Part shown: in pieces, positions 25,484 through 34,282 of the stretch
Numbering within the stretch: position 1 is the stretch's first letter
Layout of the letters: every line of letters begins with the position of its first letter
Assembly (NCBI GenBank): GCA_021413845.1
Contig: JAIOPP010000070.1
Location: forward strand, 51,516-115,515
From: Planctomycetia bacterium
GTDB lineage: Bacteria > Planctomycetota > Planctomycetia > Pirellulales > PNKZ01
Reading direction: 5' to 3'
Length of the DNA stretch: 64,000 bases
Program-made: the position numbers and the translations under genes
The notes under the pieces: generated by a model
The model's database searches: none
What the model was told of the DNA's origin: nothing
Seen by the model: only the letters and a program-made list of their open reading frames with translations

Positions 25484-26292
25484 CGGCGAGCCTCGCTCGG
25501 CATCGCCGCGCCGGCCTCGTGAGCGTCCGGCGTATTACTCGTATAGCTGATGAGCAATCGCTCGCGGTAGGTGTCCGGGGCGTCGAGCTTGCGGCCCTCG
25601 ATAATCTCTTGCCGATGCGAGAGCCGATGCACGACGTGGTAAAGATCGACTCTTACGGCGCCATGCTTTCGCGCAAGATGCGCTGCGATTCCGCGCGCAT
25701 ACACATCTGCCCTCCGGATGCGCGGCGGGCCGGCCGGCGAAGGAGGATCGAAGGTTCCGGTCGTCGGACCATCTTCCCGCGGAACGGGAATCATCTCCGC
25801 TCCTTGCGGAGCGACGGGGAGCGAAAGCCGCGCCGTGCCGGGCATCTCGGGCTCCATGTTCCATGTCTCGAAGTTCCGACCGTCGGGCAGGAACTCCGTC
25901 AGCATGAAGTAGCGATGGTAGAGCAACCGCGGCCAATCGCGCTTCCGATCCGGAAACCCTTGCTCGGCTCGACCGACTCGCTTCGTGCCGTCGGCGAAGT
26001 GCAGATCGTAACGGATCAAATGACTTTCGCCTGGATCTGGTGCGAAGAACTTATACGCATGATCCAGCGACAGGGCGGTCGCATAAGCCCGAAACTTCGG
26101 CCGGAGCAATTCCGGAATCTCCGACGGCGGCCCTACGAAATGCGGCGGAGTCGCCAACGGTTCGAGGAGCACGGCCGCGAGGTGATAAACCAAGAGCAGG
26201 CTGACGCCGGCGCGCACCCAAGGGCTGCGGAAAGCTCCGGTAATCGCGACCGCCTCGACGGACGGACTGTTCAACGTGGATAAGGAAGACAT
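25480..26292 (-). CDS. HTTM-partner protein, one N-terminal membrane helix
   Basis: 270-residue protein with a single hydrophobic segment (AGVSLLLVYHLAAVLLEPL, about 28-46) and a long exported or cytoplasmic domain containing SLDHAYKFFAPDPGESHLIRYDLHFADGT and RLLYHRYFMLTEFLPD. I know this combination only as an uncharacterised protein accompanying HTTM proteins in planctomycetes. Its stop overlaps the HTTM start by four bases, making coupled translation and a functional complex likely. Residues 150-190 are Pro/Gly-rich, probably a linker. No catalytic motif is recognised. Confidence 0.72.
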   Translation of the reverse strand: MSSLSTLNSPSVEAVAITGAFRSPWVRAGVSLLLVYHLAAVLLEPLATPPHFVGPPSEIPELLRPKFRAYATALSLDHAYKFFAPDPGESHLIRYDLHFADGTKRVGRAEQGFPDRKRDWPRLLYHRYFMLTEFLPDGRNFETWNMEPEMPGTARLSLPVAPQGAEMIPVPREDGPTTGTFDPPSPAGPPRIRRADVYARGIAAHLARKHGAVRVDLYHVVHRLSHRQEIIEGRKLDAPDTYRERLLISYTSNTPDAHEAGAAMPSEARR

Positions 26293-26400
26293 CGCGACCG
26301 GAGAGTTGCACTCAGCGAGACGAAGACGTCATTACTATCGGTTGCCGATGCCGTCCCTCTTCCGCATTCGCCCCCCGACCCGACCTCGGCAGCGTAAATG

Positions 26401-26442
26401 AAAAAACCCCTCGTCAAAGTCGCGGTGACTTTGACGAGGGGT
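26401..26442 (-). terminator. Rho-independent terminator of the TIGR03000 gene
   Basis: On the minus strand, a perfect 16-bp stem ACCCCTCGTCAAAGTC / GACTTTGACGAGGGGT with a 5-nt loop is followed directly by six T residues. It lies about 45 bp after the stop of the gene at 26488 and is among the strongest terminators in the window. Confidence 0.93.
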
Positions 26443-26487
26443 CGGATTTCAGCGATTCAGCCGATCGTAACGATCGAAGATCGTGAC

Positions 26488-27636
26488 TTACTTAGCGGCG
26501 ACGAGCTTCGGAGCTTCGGCGTCGAAGTTCAATTCCAGGTTCGAGCCGCCGACGAGCGTGAGGTTCTCTTCGCTCGACACGACTTGGCCGTCACGGGTCA
26601 CTTCGATGCGAACCGTGTAGTTGTCCCAGGTTTGGCCGGCGGCGAGCTTCGTGGTGGCGAATTCGCGCGTCGTGCCGACCGCTTTGGTTTCCTTGCCGGC
26701 GATGAAGACTTTCGCATCGGCCGGAACGTTCAGCGTGAGCTTCGTCTTCGTCGGCTCCGACACGACCTTGTCGGTAGGTTGGGCCGGGCTGTCGAACGAG
26801 AATTGAAGGTCGGCCGATTGACCGGCTTGCAACTTGACCGTCTTGGTTTCGACGACCGACTTGCCGTCGCGGACCACTTCGGCCTTGAGTTCGTAGGTGT
26901 AGTTCTTGCCGAGGGCAAGACCGTTGGAGACGAAGCGGCGTTCGCTGCCCGTGCTCGAGGTCTCATAGCCGTTGACGAAGACCTTGGCGTCGGTCGGAAC
27001 GGCGACGTTGAGAACGGCCATGTCTTCCGAAGTCGAGATCGAAGCGGCCTTGTTGATCGCCGGAGCGGCCGGTGGAGGTGGCACAGCGCCCGGAGGAACC
27101 GCCATCGGAGCACCTTGGATCGGGGCACCTTGCATCGGAGCGCCTTGGATGTTGCCGTCGATGATGTATCCGCCCGAGCTGCCGCCCGAGGAACCACCCG
27201 ACGCGCCGCCGCCGTAGCTGTAGCCGGTCATGCCGCCGGAGGAACCACCGGACGAGCCGCCGTAGCCGCCGCTCGATCCGCCCGACGAACCACCGGAGCT
27301 GCCGCCCCAACGAGCAGCGTGCTTGGCGTGATGACGAGCGAAGAAGCCCATGCGACCACCCGACGAGCCGCCGCTGTATCCGCCCGAGCTGCCGCCCTAC
27401 GAACCACCGGAGCTGCCGCCGTAGCTGTAACCGCTGCTGCCGCCGCTCGATCCGCCCGAGCTGCCGTAGCCGCTCGAACCACCGTAGCTATAGCCGCTGC
27501 TGCCACCCGACGAACCGCCGGAGCTACCGTAGCCCGAGCCGTACCAATTGAAAGCGCCGGCTTCGGGAACTCCGGCCGCGACGCTGCTGATTCCGATCAA
27601 GGCAGTCAAAGCCGCCCGCTTCAAGTTCCACGACAT
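26488..27636 (-). pseudogene. TIGR03000-domain extracellular protein, interrupted by in-frame TAG
   Basis: The gene reads as one frame from the ATG at 27634-27636 (GGAG upstream) to the stop at 26488, except for a TAG at 27397-27399 (codon 80). Before it are a signal peptide (about 1-29) and a Gly/Ser/Tyr repeat tract. After it the same repeat continues, then ARHHAKHAARW, a Pro/Met-rich linker and two tandem domains of about 80 residues that match the planctomycete extracellular TIGR03000 domain (VPTDAKVFVNG and VPADAKVFIAG). Neighbouring repeat units have TCG where the stop occurs, so a single C-to-A change explains it. It is either a recent inactivation or a base-calling error in a repetitive tract. 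An ATG at 27349-27351 could restart the downstream part, but without a signal peptide. Confidence 0.8.
27160..27560 (-). repeat. Gly-Ser-Ser-Gly coding repeat tract
   Basis: Imperfect tandem repeats encoding GGSSGGSSGY-type units, interrupted around 27310-27360 by a His/Arg-rich segment. Several 27-45-bp blocks are near-identical, so slippage, recombination and assembly error are all likely here. Confidence 0.75.
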
Positions 27637-27906
27637 ATTCGATCACTCCACAATTGGGGACTAAGGGAATTTACGCAGGCTGTATGACCTGGCAACATAC
27701 CAAAGCTAGCACGCAATTCAAGCAATCTAGGCAGAATTTCCGCATTAGCACGATTAAGAAACGTGCAGATTTCGCGGGATTCGTACTAATTCCACCGGCA
27801 GCGGGCATCTAACGGGCGGTCGCCGCATTTGACCTATCTTAACACCTCTCAACGACTTAAGACGGCGCGCGGTATCCCCCTAAGTGAGGTCATGGAACTT
27901 TGGCGG

Positions 27907-30900
27907 CTATTTCACCGTCACCAATTCCACTTGCGCGGCCGAACCGGCGACGTCGGAAATTTCACAGTTCAACGGCTCGGTTCGCTGCTCCCGATCGATC
28001 ACGACGGTCACGGTATGCCGCCCGACCGTCGACGTGATTCGCATTCGACCCTTCGGCGCGAGGGGCTCGCCGTCGAGCCAGATCTGAAGATTCGTCGCCG
28101 TGTTCCAAACGAGTTCGATCTCACCGGCTTGCTTTACCTCGAATTCGAAACGCACCATCGCATACGGCGGAACCTTCATCCATACGTTATTCACTTTCGC
28201 CGTGGCGGCGACCGCGTCGAGCCGGAGCGTGCCGTCGAAGCGCGAGAAGGCCGGTTCCCAAGTCAAGCGTTTGTCGGCGGTCGCTACTAAGCTCAACCGA
28301 TCGCGCCGCAACGCTTCGAGCCCCTGCGGTGTCATCGCCAGCGATTCCCAGCGCCGCACGACCCGTCCCGGCTTCAGTTGATACGGCCCGACCTTGCCGA
28401 GCTCGGTGAGATAACGAACGAGATCGACGAGCTCGTTGCGCGTCAGGTTGTCGACGAGCCCGACCGGCATGAGCGACATGCCTTGCGCCCGCTCTTCGAT
28501 CGACTTGAGCGGCACCGTGATTTCGACATCTTCGGAATTGCGCAAAATGAGATCCTTATCGGTTTCGCGCACCTTCACGCCGTTCAAAGTCCGGCCGTCG
28601 TCGGTGACGATCGCGAGCGAGTGGTAGCCTTCTTTGATCGCCTTGTTCGGTTGCAGCATCGAGTCGACGAGATAATCGGGCTGCGCGCTCGCGCCGATGC
28701 TTACGAGGTCGGGCCCGACGCGCCCCCCTGCCCCGCCGATGGCATGACACTTCAAGCACGACAAATCTTTGCGATGAAACAGCGCCTCGCCTCGCGCCGC
28801 GTTCCCCTTCGTCTTCACTTCCTCGACGAGCGCCAAGGTCTCGGCCGGCGTAAGTTGCAAGCCCGCGCCGGTGATGCCGCCGGCTTTCTTTAAGGCTTCG
28901 ATGAGCGCTTCGTCCGGCTTGGCCGAAGCGCGGGCCGTCCGGACGGCGAGCTTCGCCACATCGGGCGAGAGCGTCTTATCGGCCAGCGCTGTTTTCAAGA
29001 CCGCTCCGGCCCCTTGCCGCGACGCAAAGGCCTCGACGATCGCGGCCGTGTCGACCGCATCGGCCTCGGCGCTCGTCAGCAGCGACACCGCCGCTTGGGC
29101 CGCGGCGCTATGATAAATTTTCAAGAGCGAGATCACGGCGACCTGTCGGGTCGCTGCAGGATACGAGTCGCTGCTGAGCTTGATCAGCGCTTCAGACGAC
29201 TTCGAGCCCCCTAAGTCGCCGAGAGCCGCAATCGCCGCGGCTTGGCGCTCGGTCGGCGGACCGTTTCGCTCGGCGAGTCGCCACAGGTTCGGTCGCGTCT
29301 GCTCGAGTTTCCATAAGCCAAGCAACTTCGCGGCCGCCGCGGCCACGCGCTCGTCTTGCGCATCGAGAAGCTGTTCCAACAAACTCAGATCGCCGTTCGG
29401 ACGGATGTTGCGCGTCGTCGCCGCACCTGCCAAAGCGTTCAACAGCGCGACCTGCACATCGGCCGACTGGTTGGGGCTCTCCATTACCAACCGAAAAATC
29501 ATCGCCAAATCCTGCGGTGCCCCGAGCCGCGCGATCAGCTCGAGCACGCCGTCGCGACGATCTTCGGGCAGCTTGCCGTCGTTCAGAAGTCGCACGAGCG
29601 GCGCGACGATCGCCGGCTCGTCGACGGCCCGCAACGCGAACTCCAAATGGACAGGCTTCTCAAACAGCCGCGACTGCGACTTCTCCGCTAACACGGCCGG
29701 AAGCCAAACGCCTTTCTGCTCGCGGCAGGTTTGCCATAGCGCAAAATCCAGGAACCCATCCATCGGCCGATCGAGCACCTGCAAAGCGGCGGTGATCGAT
29801 TCCGGAGTTTGCACGTTACGCAACGCACACACGGCTTCCAGCCGGACCTGCGGATGTTCGTCGACGGCGCGTGTCGCAATCGCTTCGTACAACGAAGGCT
29901 CGCGCTCGACCCACATACCGGCGACGCGCGTGGCCGCGGCGCGCACATGGTGGTCTTTGTTATCAAGCGGTTCGGTCAGCAAGTCTCCGTCGATGGTGTC
30001 GAGCGATTGGTTGACCCAGAGCTGTTCGAGATCGGAGGCGGCGATTCGCGGCGGCCTGCGGGCGTCGGTTTCGATGTTGGTGACCGCGACAAGGACTTTA
30101 AGTTTGAGTAAATTCTTGTCTTTGCCGAATCGATCGACGAGCGATCGCTTCGCGAAATGCCTCGTGTAACCTTCAGGCGATCTCGTCGCATGAGCGACAA
30201 GGTCGCCGAGTTCGGCCTTCACCAATTCTGGCCGAGGCGCAAGCTCGCGCCCTTTCACTGTCACGCGCCAGATGCGGCCGTGCGTGTGGTCGCGGCGCGG
30301 ATCGCGGAAGTCGACTTCGCCGTGCTGAATGATCGGGTTGTACCAATCGGCGATGTACAGTGCGCCGTCGGGGCCGAGCTTCACGTCGATCGGGCGAAAC
30401 GCCACGTGGTTCGACTTAATCACCTCGGGCTGCTCGCGCGAGACATAGCCCGAGCCGCTTTCGGTGAGCTTGAAGCGGACGATCCGATGCGCGCGGAAGT
30501 CGCAGGTGATCATGTCTCCTTGCCAACTCTCGGGAAAGTGCCTGCCGCTGATGATCTCCAGTCCGCAATACTTCGGGCTGCCGGGGTTCAAGCCGTTGAG
30601 GACGCGCGGCGCATTTTGCGCGGTCGGGTAGGTCGAGCCGGGGAACGCGTAGTTGATTCCTTCGCCGCCGGCGCCGTCGGTGACGAACGAATTGCCCCAC
30701 CGGTCGAAGTGGTGCCCCCAAGGATTGATCCAGCCGCGCGAGAAGACTTCGAGGCGATGCGTCGGCGGATGGTATTGCCAAATGCCGCCGGCGTTGAGCC
30801 GGCGCACGCCGTACGGCGTTTCGATATGGCTGTGAATGTAGATCGACTGGTTCATGTAGAGCCGGTTATCCGGACCCCAGCGCAGCGTGTGCAGAATGTG

Positions 30901-31398
30901 GTGCGTGTCTTCCGTGCCGAAGCCGGAGAGCAGCGTAGTGCGCGAGTCGGCCTTGAGGTCGCCGTCGGCGTCGGTGAGGTGCAGCAGCTCGGTACTGTTC
31001 GCCACATACGCGCCGGGCTTGCCGTCGAAAGCGCCGGGCTCGATGCCCGTGGGAATCAACAGGCCATCGGCGAAGACGTGCGTCTTGTCGGCCTTGCCGT
31101 CGGCGTCGACATCTTCAAGGACGATGATCTTGTCGTTGGCTTTTTGGCCCGGCACGATGTGCGGATAGGTTTCGCTTGTCGCGATCCAGAGCCGGCCTGC
31201 CGAGTCGAAGTTCATCTGAATCGGCTTCGCCAACAGCGGATCGGCCGCGAAGAGATTGATCTCCAGGCCGTCGGCCAGTTGCAGCGTCTGCCGCTCGAGC
31301 TCAGGATCCGGTGAAGGAATATCCTTGAGATCGCGCTGCGCCAGCGCAGGCGACGACGCGCAGAAAAACAAAATCGCAGCGACGACGAAGCGCCCCAT
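27907..31398 (-). CDS. PVC-type membrane-bound dehydrogenase with C-terminal cytochrome c domain
   Basis: Large exported protein (1163 residues from this start). A signal peptide (MGRFVVAAILFFCASSPALAQ) precedes a beta-propeller dehydrogenase-like domain (TIGR02604 type: DGLEINLFAADPLLAKP, WIATSETYPH, WGPDNRLYMNQSIYIH), then HEAT-like helical repeats (about 430-830). A heme-binding domain with the single CxxCH motif CLKCH near residue 880 (TIGR02603/PVC type) and a C-terminal PA14-like beta domain follow. These are periplasmic redox proteins thought to oxidise sugars or related substrates; the substrate is unknown. The start is ambiguous: an upstream ATG at 31471-31473 overlaps the stop of the SGNH gene as ATGA, but the 25 intervening residues are encoded by a palindromic repeat and would precede the signal peptide. 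Confidence 0.85.
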   Translation of the reverse strand: MGRFVVAAILFFCASSPALAQRDLKDIPSPDPELERQTLQLADGLEINLFAADPLLAKPIQMNFDSAGRLWIATSETYPHIVPGQKANDKIIVLEDVDADGKADKTHVFADGLLIPTGIEPGAFDGKPGAYVANSTELLHLTDADGDLKADSRTTLLSGFGTEDTHHILHTLRWGPDNRLYMNQSIYIHSHIETPYGVRRLNAGGIWQYHPPTHRLEVFSRGWINPWGHHFDRWGNSFVTDGAGGEGINYAFPGSTYPTAQNAPRVLNGLNPGSPKYCGLEIISGRHFPESWQGDMITCDFRAHRIVRFKLTESGSGYVSREQPEVIKSNHVAFRPIDVKLGPDGALYIADWYNPIIQHGEVDFRDPRRDHTHGRIWRVTVKGRELAPRPELVKAELGDLVAHATRSPEGYTRHFAKRSLVDRFGKDKNLLKLKVLVAVTNIETDARRPPRIAASDLEQLWVNQSLDTIDGDLLTEPLDNKDHHVRAAATRVAGMWVEREPSLYEAIATRAVDEHPQVRLEAVCALRNVQTPESITAALQVLDRPMDGFLDFALWQTCREQKGVWLPAVLAEKSQSRLFEKPVHLEFALRAVDEPAIVAPLVRLLNDGKLPEDRRDGVLELIARLGAPQDLAMIFRLVMESPNQSADVQVALLNALAGAATTRNIRPNGDLSLLEQLLDAQDERVAAAAAKLLGLWKLEQTRPNLWRLAERNGPPTERQAAAIAALGDLGGSKSSEALIKLSSDSYPAATRQVAVISLLKIYHSAAAQAAVSLLTSAEADAVDTAAIVEAFASRQGAGAVLKTALADKTLSPDVAKLAVRTARASAKPDEALIEALKKAGGITGAGLQLTPAETLALVEEVKTKGNAARGEALFHRKDLSCLKCHAIGGAGGRVGPDLVSIGASAQPDYLVDSMLQPNKAIKEGYHSLAIVTDDGRTLNGVKVRETDKDLILRNSEDVEITVPLKSIEERAQGMSLMPVGLVDNLTRNELVDLVRYLTELGKVGPYQLKPGRVVRRWESLAMTPQGLEALRRDRLSLVATADKRLTWEPAFSRFDGTLRLDAVAATAKVNNVWMKVPPYAMVRFEFEVKQAGEIELVWNTATNLQIWLDGEPLAPKGRMRITSTVGRHTVTVVIDREQRTEPLNCEISDVAGSAAQVELVTVK

Positions 31399-31437
31399 AG
31401 CCGGGGGTGCATACCCCCGGCAACCAAGGCCGAGGCC
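31391..31437 (-). repeat. Palindromic repeat family C, at a gene start
   Basis: On the minus strand this reads CTTGGTTGCCGGGGGTATGC followed by ACCCCCGGCTATGG, matching the repeat at 41725-41812. The palindrome itself is at 31400-31421. It lies between the ATGA overlap of two genes and the signal peptide of the downstream gene, and appears to have been inserted there. Confidence 0.7.
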
Positions 31438-31469
31438 CGACACCGTTTTCAGATAGTTGTGCTGCACGC

Positions 31470-32486
31470 TCATTTCGCACCCTGCTCTTTCTTCTCAGCT
31501 CGCACTTTCAACTCCGCCGCCAACTTCACCCGCAACTCCGCGATCTTCTTCTCTTCCGCTTCGATCAGCGGATCGTATTGAAACACCTCAACCGCGTTCT
31601 TCCCTTGCTCATGTTTGCGGAACCCGAAGAGATACGTCTCGTTCTGCGGCCGCCAACGGTAGAAGAAGAGTTCGTTTTTCTTCTGAATCAACTCCGGAAG
31701 CTTTGCGGCGTATTCGAATGTGGAAAAATGATAAGGGTCGTCGTCGAAAGCAATGGAACTTGAAAGTCCGAGTTGCGGGCCGATTCCTAAACGAAAAAGA
31801 CGTGAGTAACCCAAGCCGTTCAGCGCCATTCCATCTGCCGTAAGCAATTTGTGCGATGGCTCTTCCTTCAATGAGCTAACGATCGTTCGGTAAGGTTGAA
31901 TCAGGTCCACATACCGATGTCCGCGCCGTTGCGATTCCGTTTGAATCGCCTTGCCGTATCGCTCAACTTCGAGGTTGTAAGCCGAAACACCGGAACTTTT
32001 CGACACAGACGGATTCTGAGGAATCGGCCCAAGCACCAAGATCCGCGCCTTCGTCGCTTCCAGCACGTCGAGCAGCTTGTTGAACCTGACGATGAAGTTC
32101 GGCAGTTCTTTCTCTCCGCCGAACGCTTCGACGTTGCCGTAGCCGACGAAGATCACCGTCGGCTTCGCGGCGTTCACTTGGTCGACGAGCGCTTTGAAGC
32201 CGTCGGCCGGTCGACCGAAGCCGGCTCGGGATTCACCTTCCACCGTGTCGCCGCTCCAGCCGAGATTGCGGAACGTCACGTTCCGGTCCGGCCAGGCCAT
32301 CGTGAGCATGAGTTCCCAGTGGCCGTATTTCTGCTCGCGCTCGATGAGCGTGTTGCCGAGAAAGACGACCCGATCGCCGTCCTTAAGCTCGAACTTCGCA
32401 GTTGCAACTTTCTCGGGCTCGGCGGCATGGACCACGGCAGTACCGACGCAAAGCATCGCGGCGCAAAGAACGATCGACGATCTCAT
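31470..32486 (-). CDS. Secreted SGNH/GDSL-hydrolase-like protein lacking the catalytic serine
   Basis: 338-residue exported protein: signal peptide ending near VVHAAEP, then an SGNH fold. Block I, where GDSL enzymes carry the nucleophile, reads DRVVFLGNTLIEREQKYG, with Asn-Thr in place of Gly-Asp-Ser. Block II is RNLGWSGDTVEG and block III FVGYGNVEAF. The expected C-terminal DxxH is not obvious. It may therefore be a carbohydrate-binding or otherwise non-hydrolytic member. The C-terminus is a Lys/Glu/Ala-rich helix. It overlaps the ORF of the PVC cytochrome gene downstream (ATGA at 31470-31473), so a shared operon is likely. Confidence 0.75.
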   Translation of the reverse strand: MRSSIVLCAAMLCVGTAVVHAAEPEKVATAKFELKDGDRVVFLGNTLIEREQKYGHWELMLTMAWPDRNVTFRNLGWSGDTVEGESRAGFGRPADGFKALVDQVNAAKPTVIFVGYGNVEAFGGEKELPNFIVRFNKLLDVLEATKARILVLGPIPQNPSVSKSSGVSAYNLEVERYGKAIQTESQRRGHRYVDLIQPYRTIVSSLKEEPSHKLLTADGMALNGLGYSRLFRLGIGPQLGLSSSIAFDDDPYHFSTFEYAAKLPELIQKKNELFFYRWRPQNETYLFGFRKHEQGKNAVEVFQYDPLIEAEEKKIAELRVKLAAELKVRAEKKEQGAK

Positions 32487-32595
32487 GACGGGCTCTCTCG
32501 AAGACTACGAAGAATGCGATGCCGTACTGTAATCGCGAGCGAAGAACGTCGCAACGAAGCGGCAATAAGTGCATGCAGCGCGATAAGCCTGCCTG

Positions 32596-32740
32596 AGGCG
32601 AGCGGCCGGTGTGAACCGGCCGGTCAGATTCCGTCTGCTTGCAGCGCCACGTTCAAGGGGCGTCTACACCGGATTGAATTGTCATCAAAACGTCATCGCG
32701 CTCCGAAGTGACCGGCCGGTTCACACCGGCCGCTCGCCCC
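32596..32740. repeat. Inverted pair of palindromic repeat family B
   Basis: The left copy (about 32596-32622, plus orientation) and the right copy (about 32710-32738, minus orientation) of GGCGAG plus CGGCCGGTGTGAACCGGCCG are separated by about 85 bp. The right copy ends about 10 bp from the stop of the DUF1501 gene. The rest of the 260-bp gap shows nothing else. Confidence 0.85.
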
Positions 32741-32749
32741 GAATGGCGG

Positions 32750-34246
32750 CTACGCGATCAGTTCCCGAATCACATGCCCATGCACGTCGGTCAGCCGGCG
32801 GTCGATGCCGTTATGGCGCACGGTGAGTCGCTCGTGATCGATGCCCAAGAGGTGCATGATCGTGGCGTGAATGTCGTACACCGTCGTCGGATGTTCCCGC
32901 TCGGCCGGCTTGTAGCCCCATTGGTCGCTCGGGCCGTGCGACACGCCCCCCCGGATGCCGCCGCCGCAGAGCCAGTTCGTAAAGCAATACGGATTATGGT
33001 CGCGTCCTTTGCCTCCTTGCGTCGAAGGCATCCGGCCGAATTCCGTCGTCCAGAGAATGATCGTGTCTTCGAGCAGCCCACGCTGTCGCAGGTCTTGAAT
33101 CAGCGCCGCCGCGCCGCGCGCCATGCCGGTCGCCAGCGGGCCATGATCGCGGCGCACGTCTTCGTGCGAGTCCCAATTGCGGCGCGGGAAGCCGTTGTCG
33201 TTGCCGCTCCAGATCTGCACGAACCGCACTCCGCGCTCGAGCAGCCTCCGGGCAACGAGGCACTTCTTGCCGAAGTAATCCGTCTCTTCGAGCGGGTTGA
33301 TTTCCGCGTCGAACGTCGTCCGCCCGTGATCGAGTCCGTACAGCTTGAGAATATGCGCCGGTTCGCCTGAGAGATCGAGTGCCTCGGGCGCGGCGAGTTG
33401 CATTCGGGCGGCCAGTTCGTAACTGCGAATGCGCGCTTCGAGCCGCGAGTCTCCTGCGCGTGCCGCGGCATGCGTGTGGTTCAGCTTCGCGAGCAGCGCA
33501 TGCGCCTCGGCCTCTTCGCGCGCGTTGACGAACTTCGCGCGACCGTCGGCCGTGAGATCGGCGATCGGCGGGTTCCGGCCGGGATAGATTTGCGTCCCAG
33601 CATGTTGCGCGGGCAGGAATGCCGAGTCCCAATTCTTCGGCCCGTTCGAGGCGAAGCCCCGATGATCGGGCAGAACGACGAACGTCGGCAAGTTTTCGTT
33701 CAAGCTCCCGAGGCCGTAGCTGATCCAGCAGCCCATCCCGGGAAAGCCCGGGTTTTGAAAGCCGGTCGCTTGCAGATACGTCGACTGACTATGAATGCCG
33801 GTCTTGCCGACCATGTTGTGTACGAACGCCATTTGGTCGACGCACGTGCCGAGCGCCGCGACCGGTTCGCCGAGCAACTTGCCGCAGTTGCCGTGCGGTT
33901 GGAAATCCCACTGCGGCCGCATCCAAGGCCCGAGCCCGTTCTGGAACGCCTCGACCTTCTCGCCGAAGTCTGCCGGCTTGCCGTCGTGCTTTACGAGTTC
34001 GGGCTTGTAGTCGAATAAGTCGATATGGCTCGCCGCACCTCCCATGAAAAGCTGCACCACGCGCTTCGCTTTCGGTGCAAAATGAGGCAGCCCAGGCAAT
34101 CCGCCGGCGGCTTGCGAACCGAGCGGCGCCGGAGTCGCGGCCGGCGATTCATCGCCGAGGAGTGCCGCTAGGGCTAGGCCGCCGAACCCACCGCCGACGG
34201 TTTGCAGCAGCGCTCGGCGCGAAAGAAGCGATGGATCGTAGTGCAT
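32750..34246 (-). CDS. DUF1501 protein with Tat-type signal
   Basis: 498-residue exported protein of the DUF1501 family (alkaline-phosphatase/sulfatase-like fold, expanded in planctomycetes). The N-terminus has the twin-arginine start SRRALLQTVGGGFGGLALAALLG. Family segments include VVQLFMGGAASHIDLFDYKP, RGVRFVQIWSGND, NWDSHEDV, TTEFGRMPSTQGG with GRDHNP, and a C-terminal TVYDIHATIMHLLGIDHERLT. The conserved His/Asp residues suggest metal binding, but activity has not been assigned in the family to my knowledge. It is followed upstream on the same strand by a DUF1549/DUF1553 gene 36 bp away, the usual pairing, implying a joint periplasmic function. Confidence 0.92.
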   Translation of the reverse strand: MHYDPSLLSRRALLQTVGGGFGGLALAALLGDESPAATPAPLGSQAAGGLPGLPHFAPKAKRVVQLFMGGAASHIDLFDYKPELVKHDGKPADFGEKVEAFQNGLGPWMRPQWDFQPHGNCGKLLGEPVAALGTCVDQMAFVHNMVGKTGIHSQSTYLQATGFQNPGFPGMGCWISYGLGSLNENLPTFVVLPDHRGFASNGPKNWDSAFLPAQHAGTQIYPGRNPPIADLTADGRAKFVNAREEAEAHALLAKLNHTHAAARAGDSRLEARIRSYELAARMQLAAPEALDLSGEPAHILKLYGLDHGRTTFDAEINPLEETDYFGKKCLVARRLLERGVRFVQIWSGNDNGFPRRNWDSHEDVRRDHGPLATGMARGAAALIQDLRQRGLLEDTIILWTTEFGRMPSTQGGKGRDHNPYCFTNWLCGGGIRGGVSHGPSDQWGYKPAEREHPTTVYDIHATIMHLLGIDHERLTVRHNGIDRRLTDVHGHVIRELIA

Positions 34247-34282
34247 GGAATTGCTCGGCCGACGAAGTGCGTCTGAGGGACG

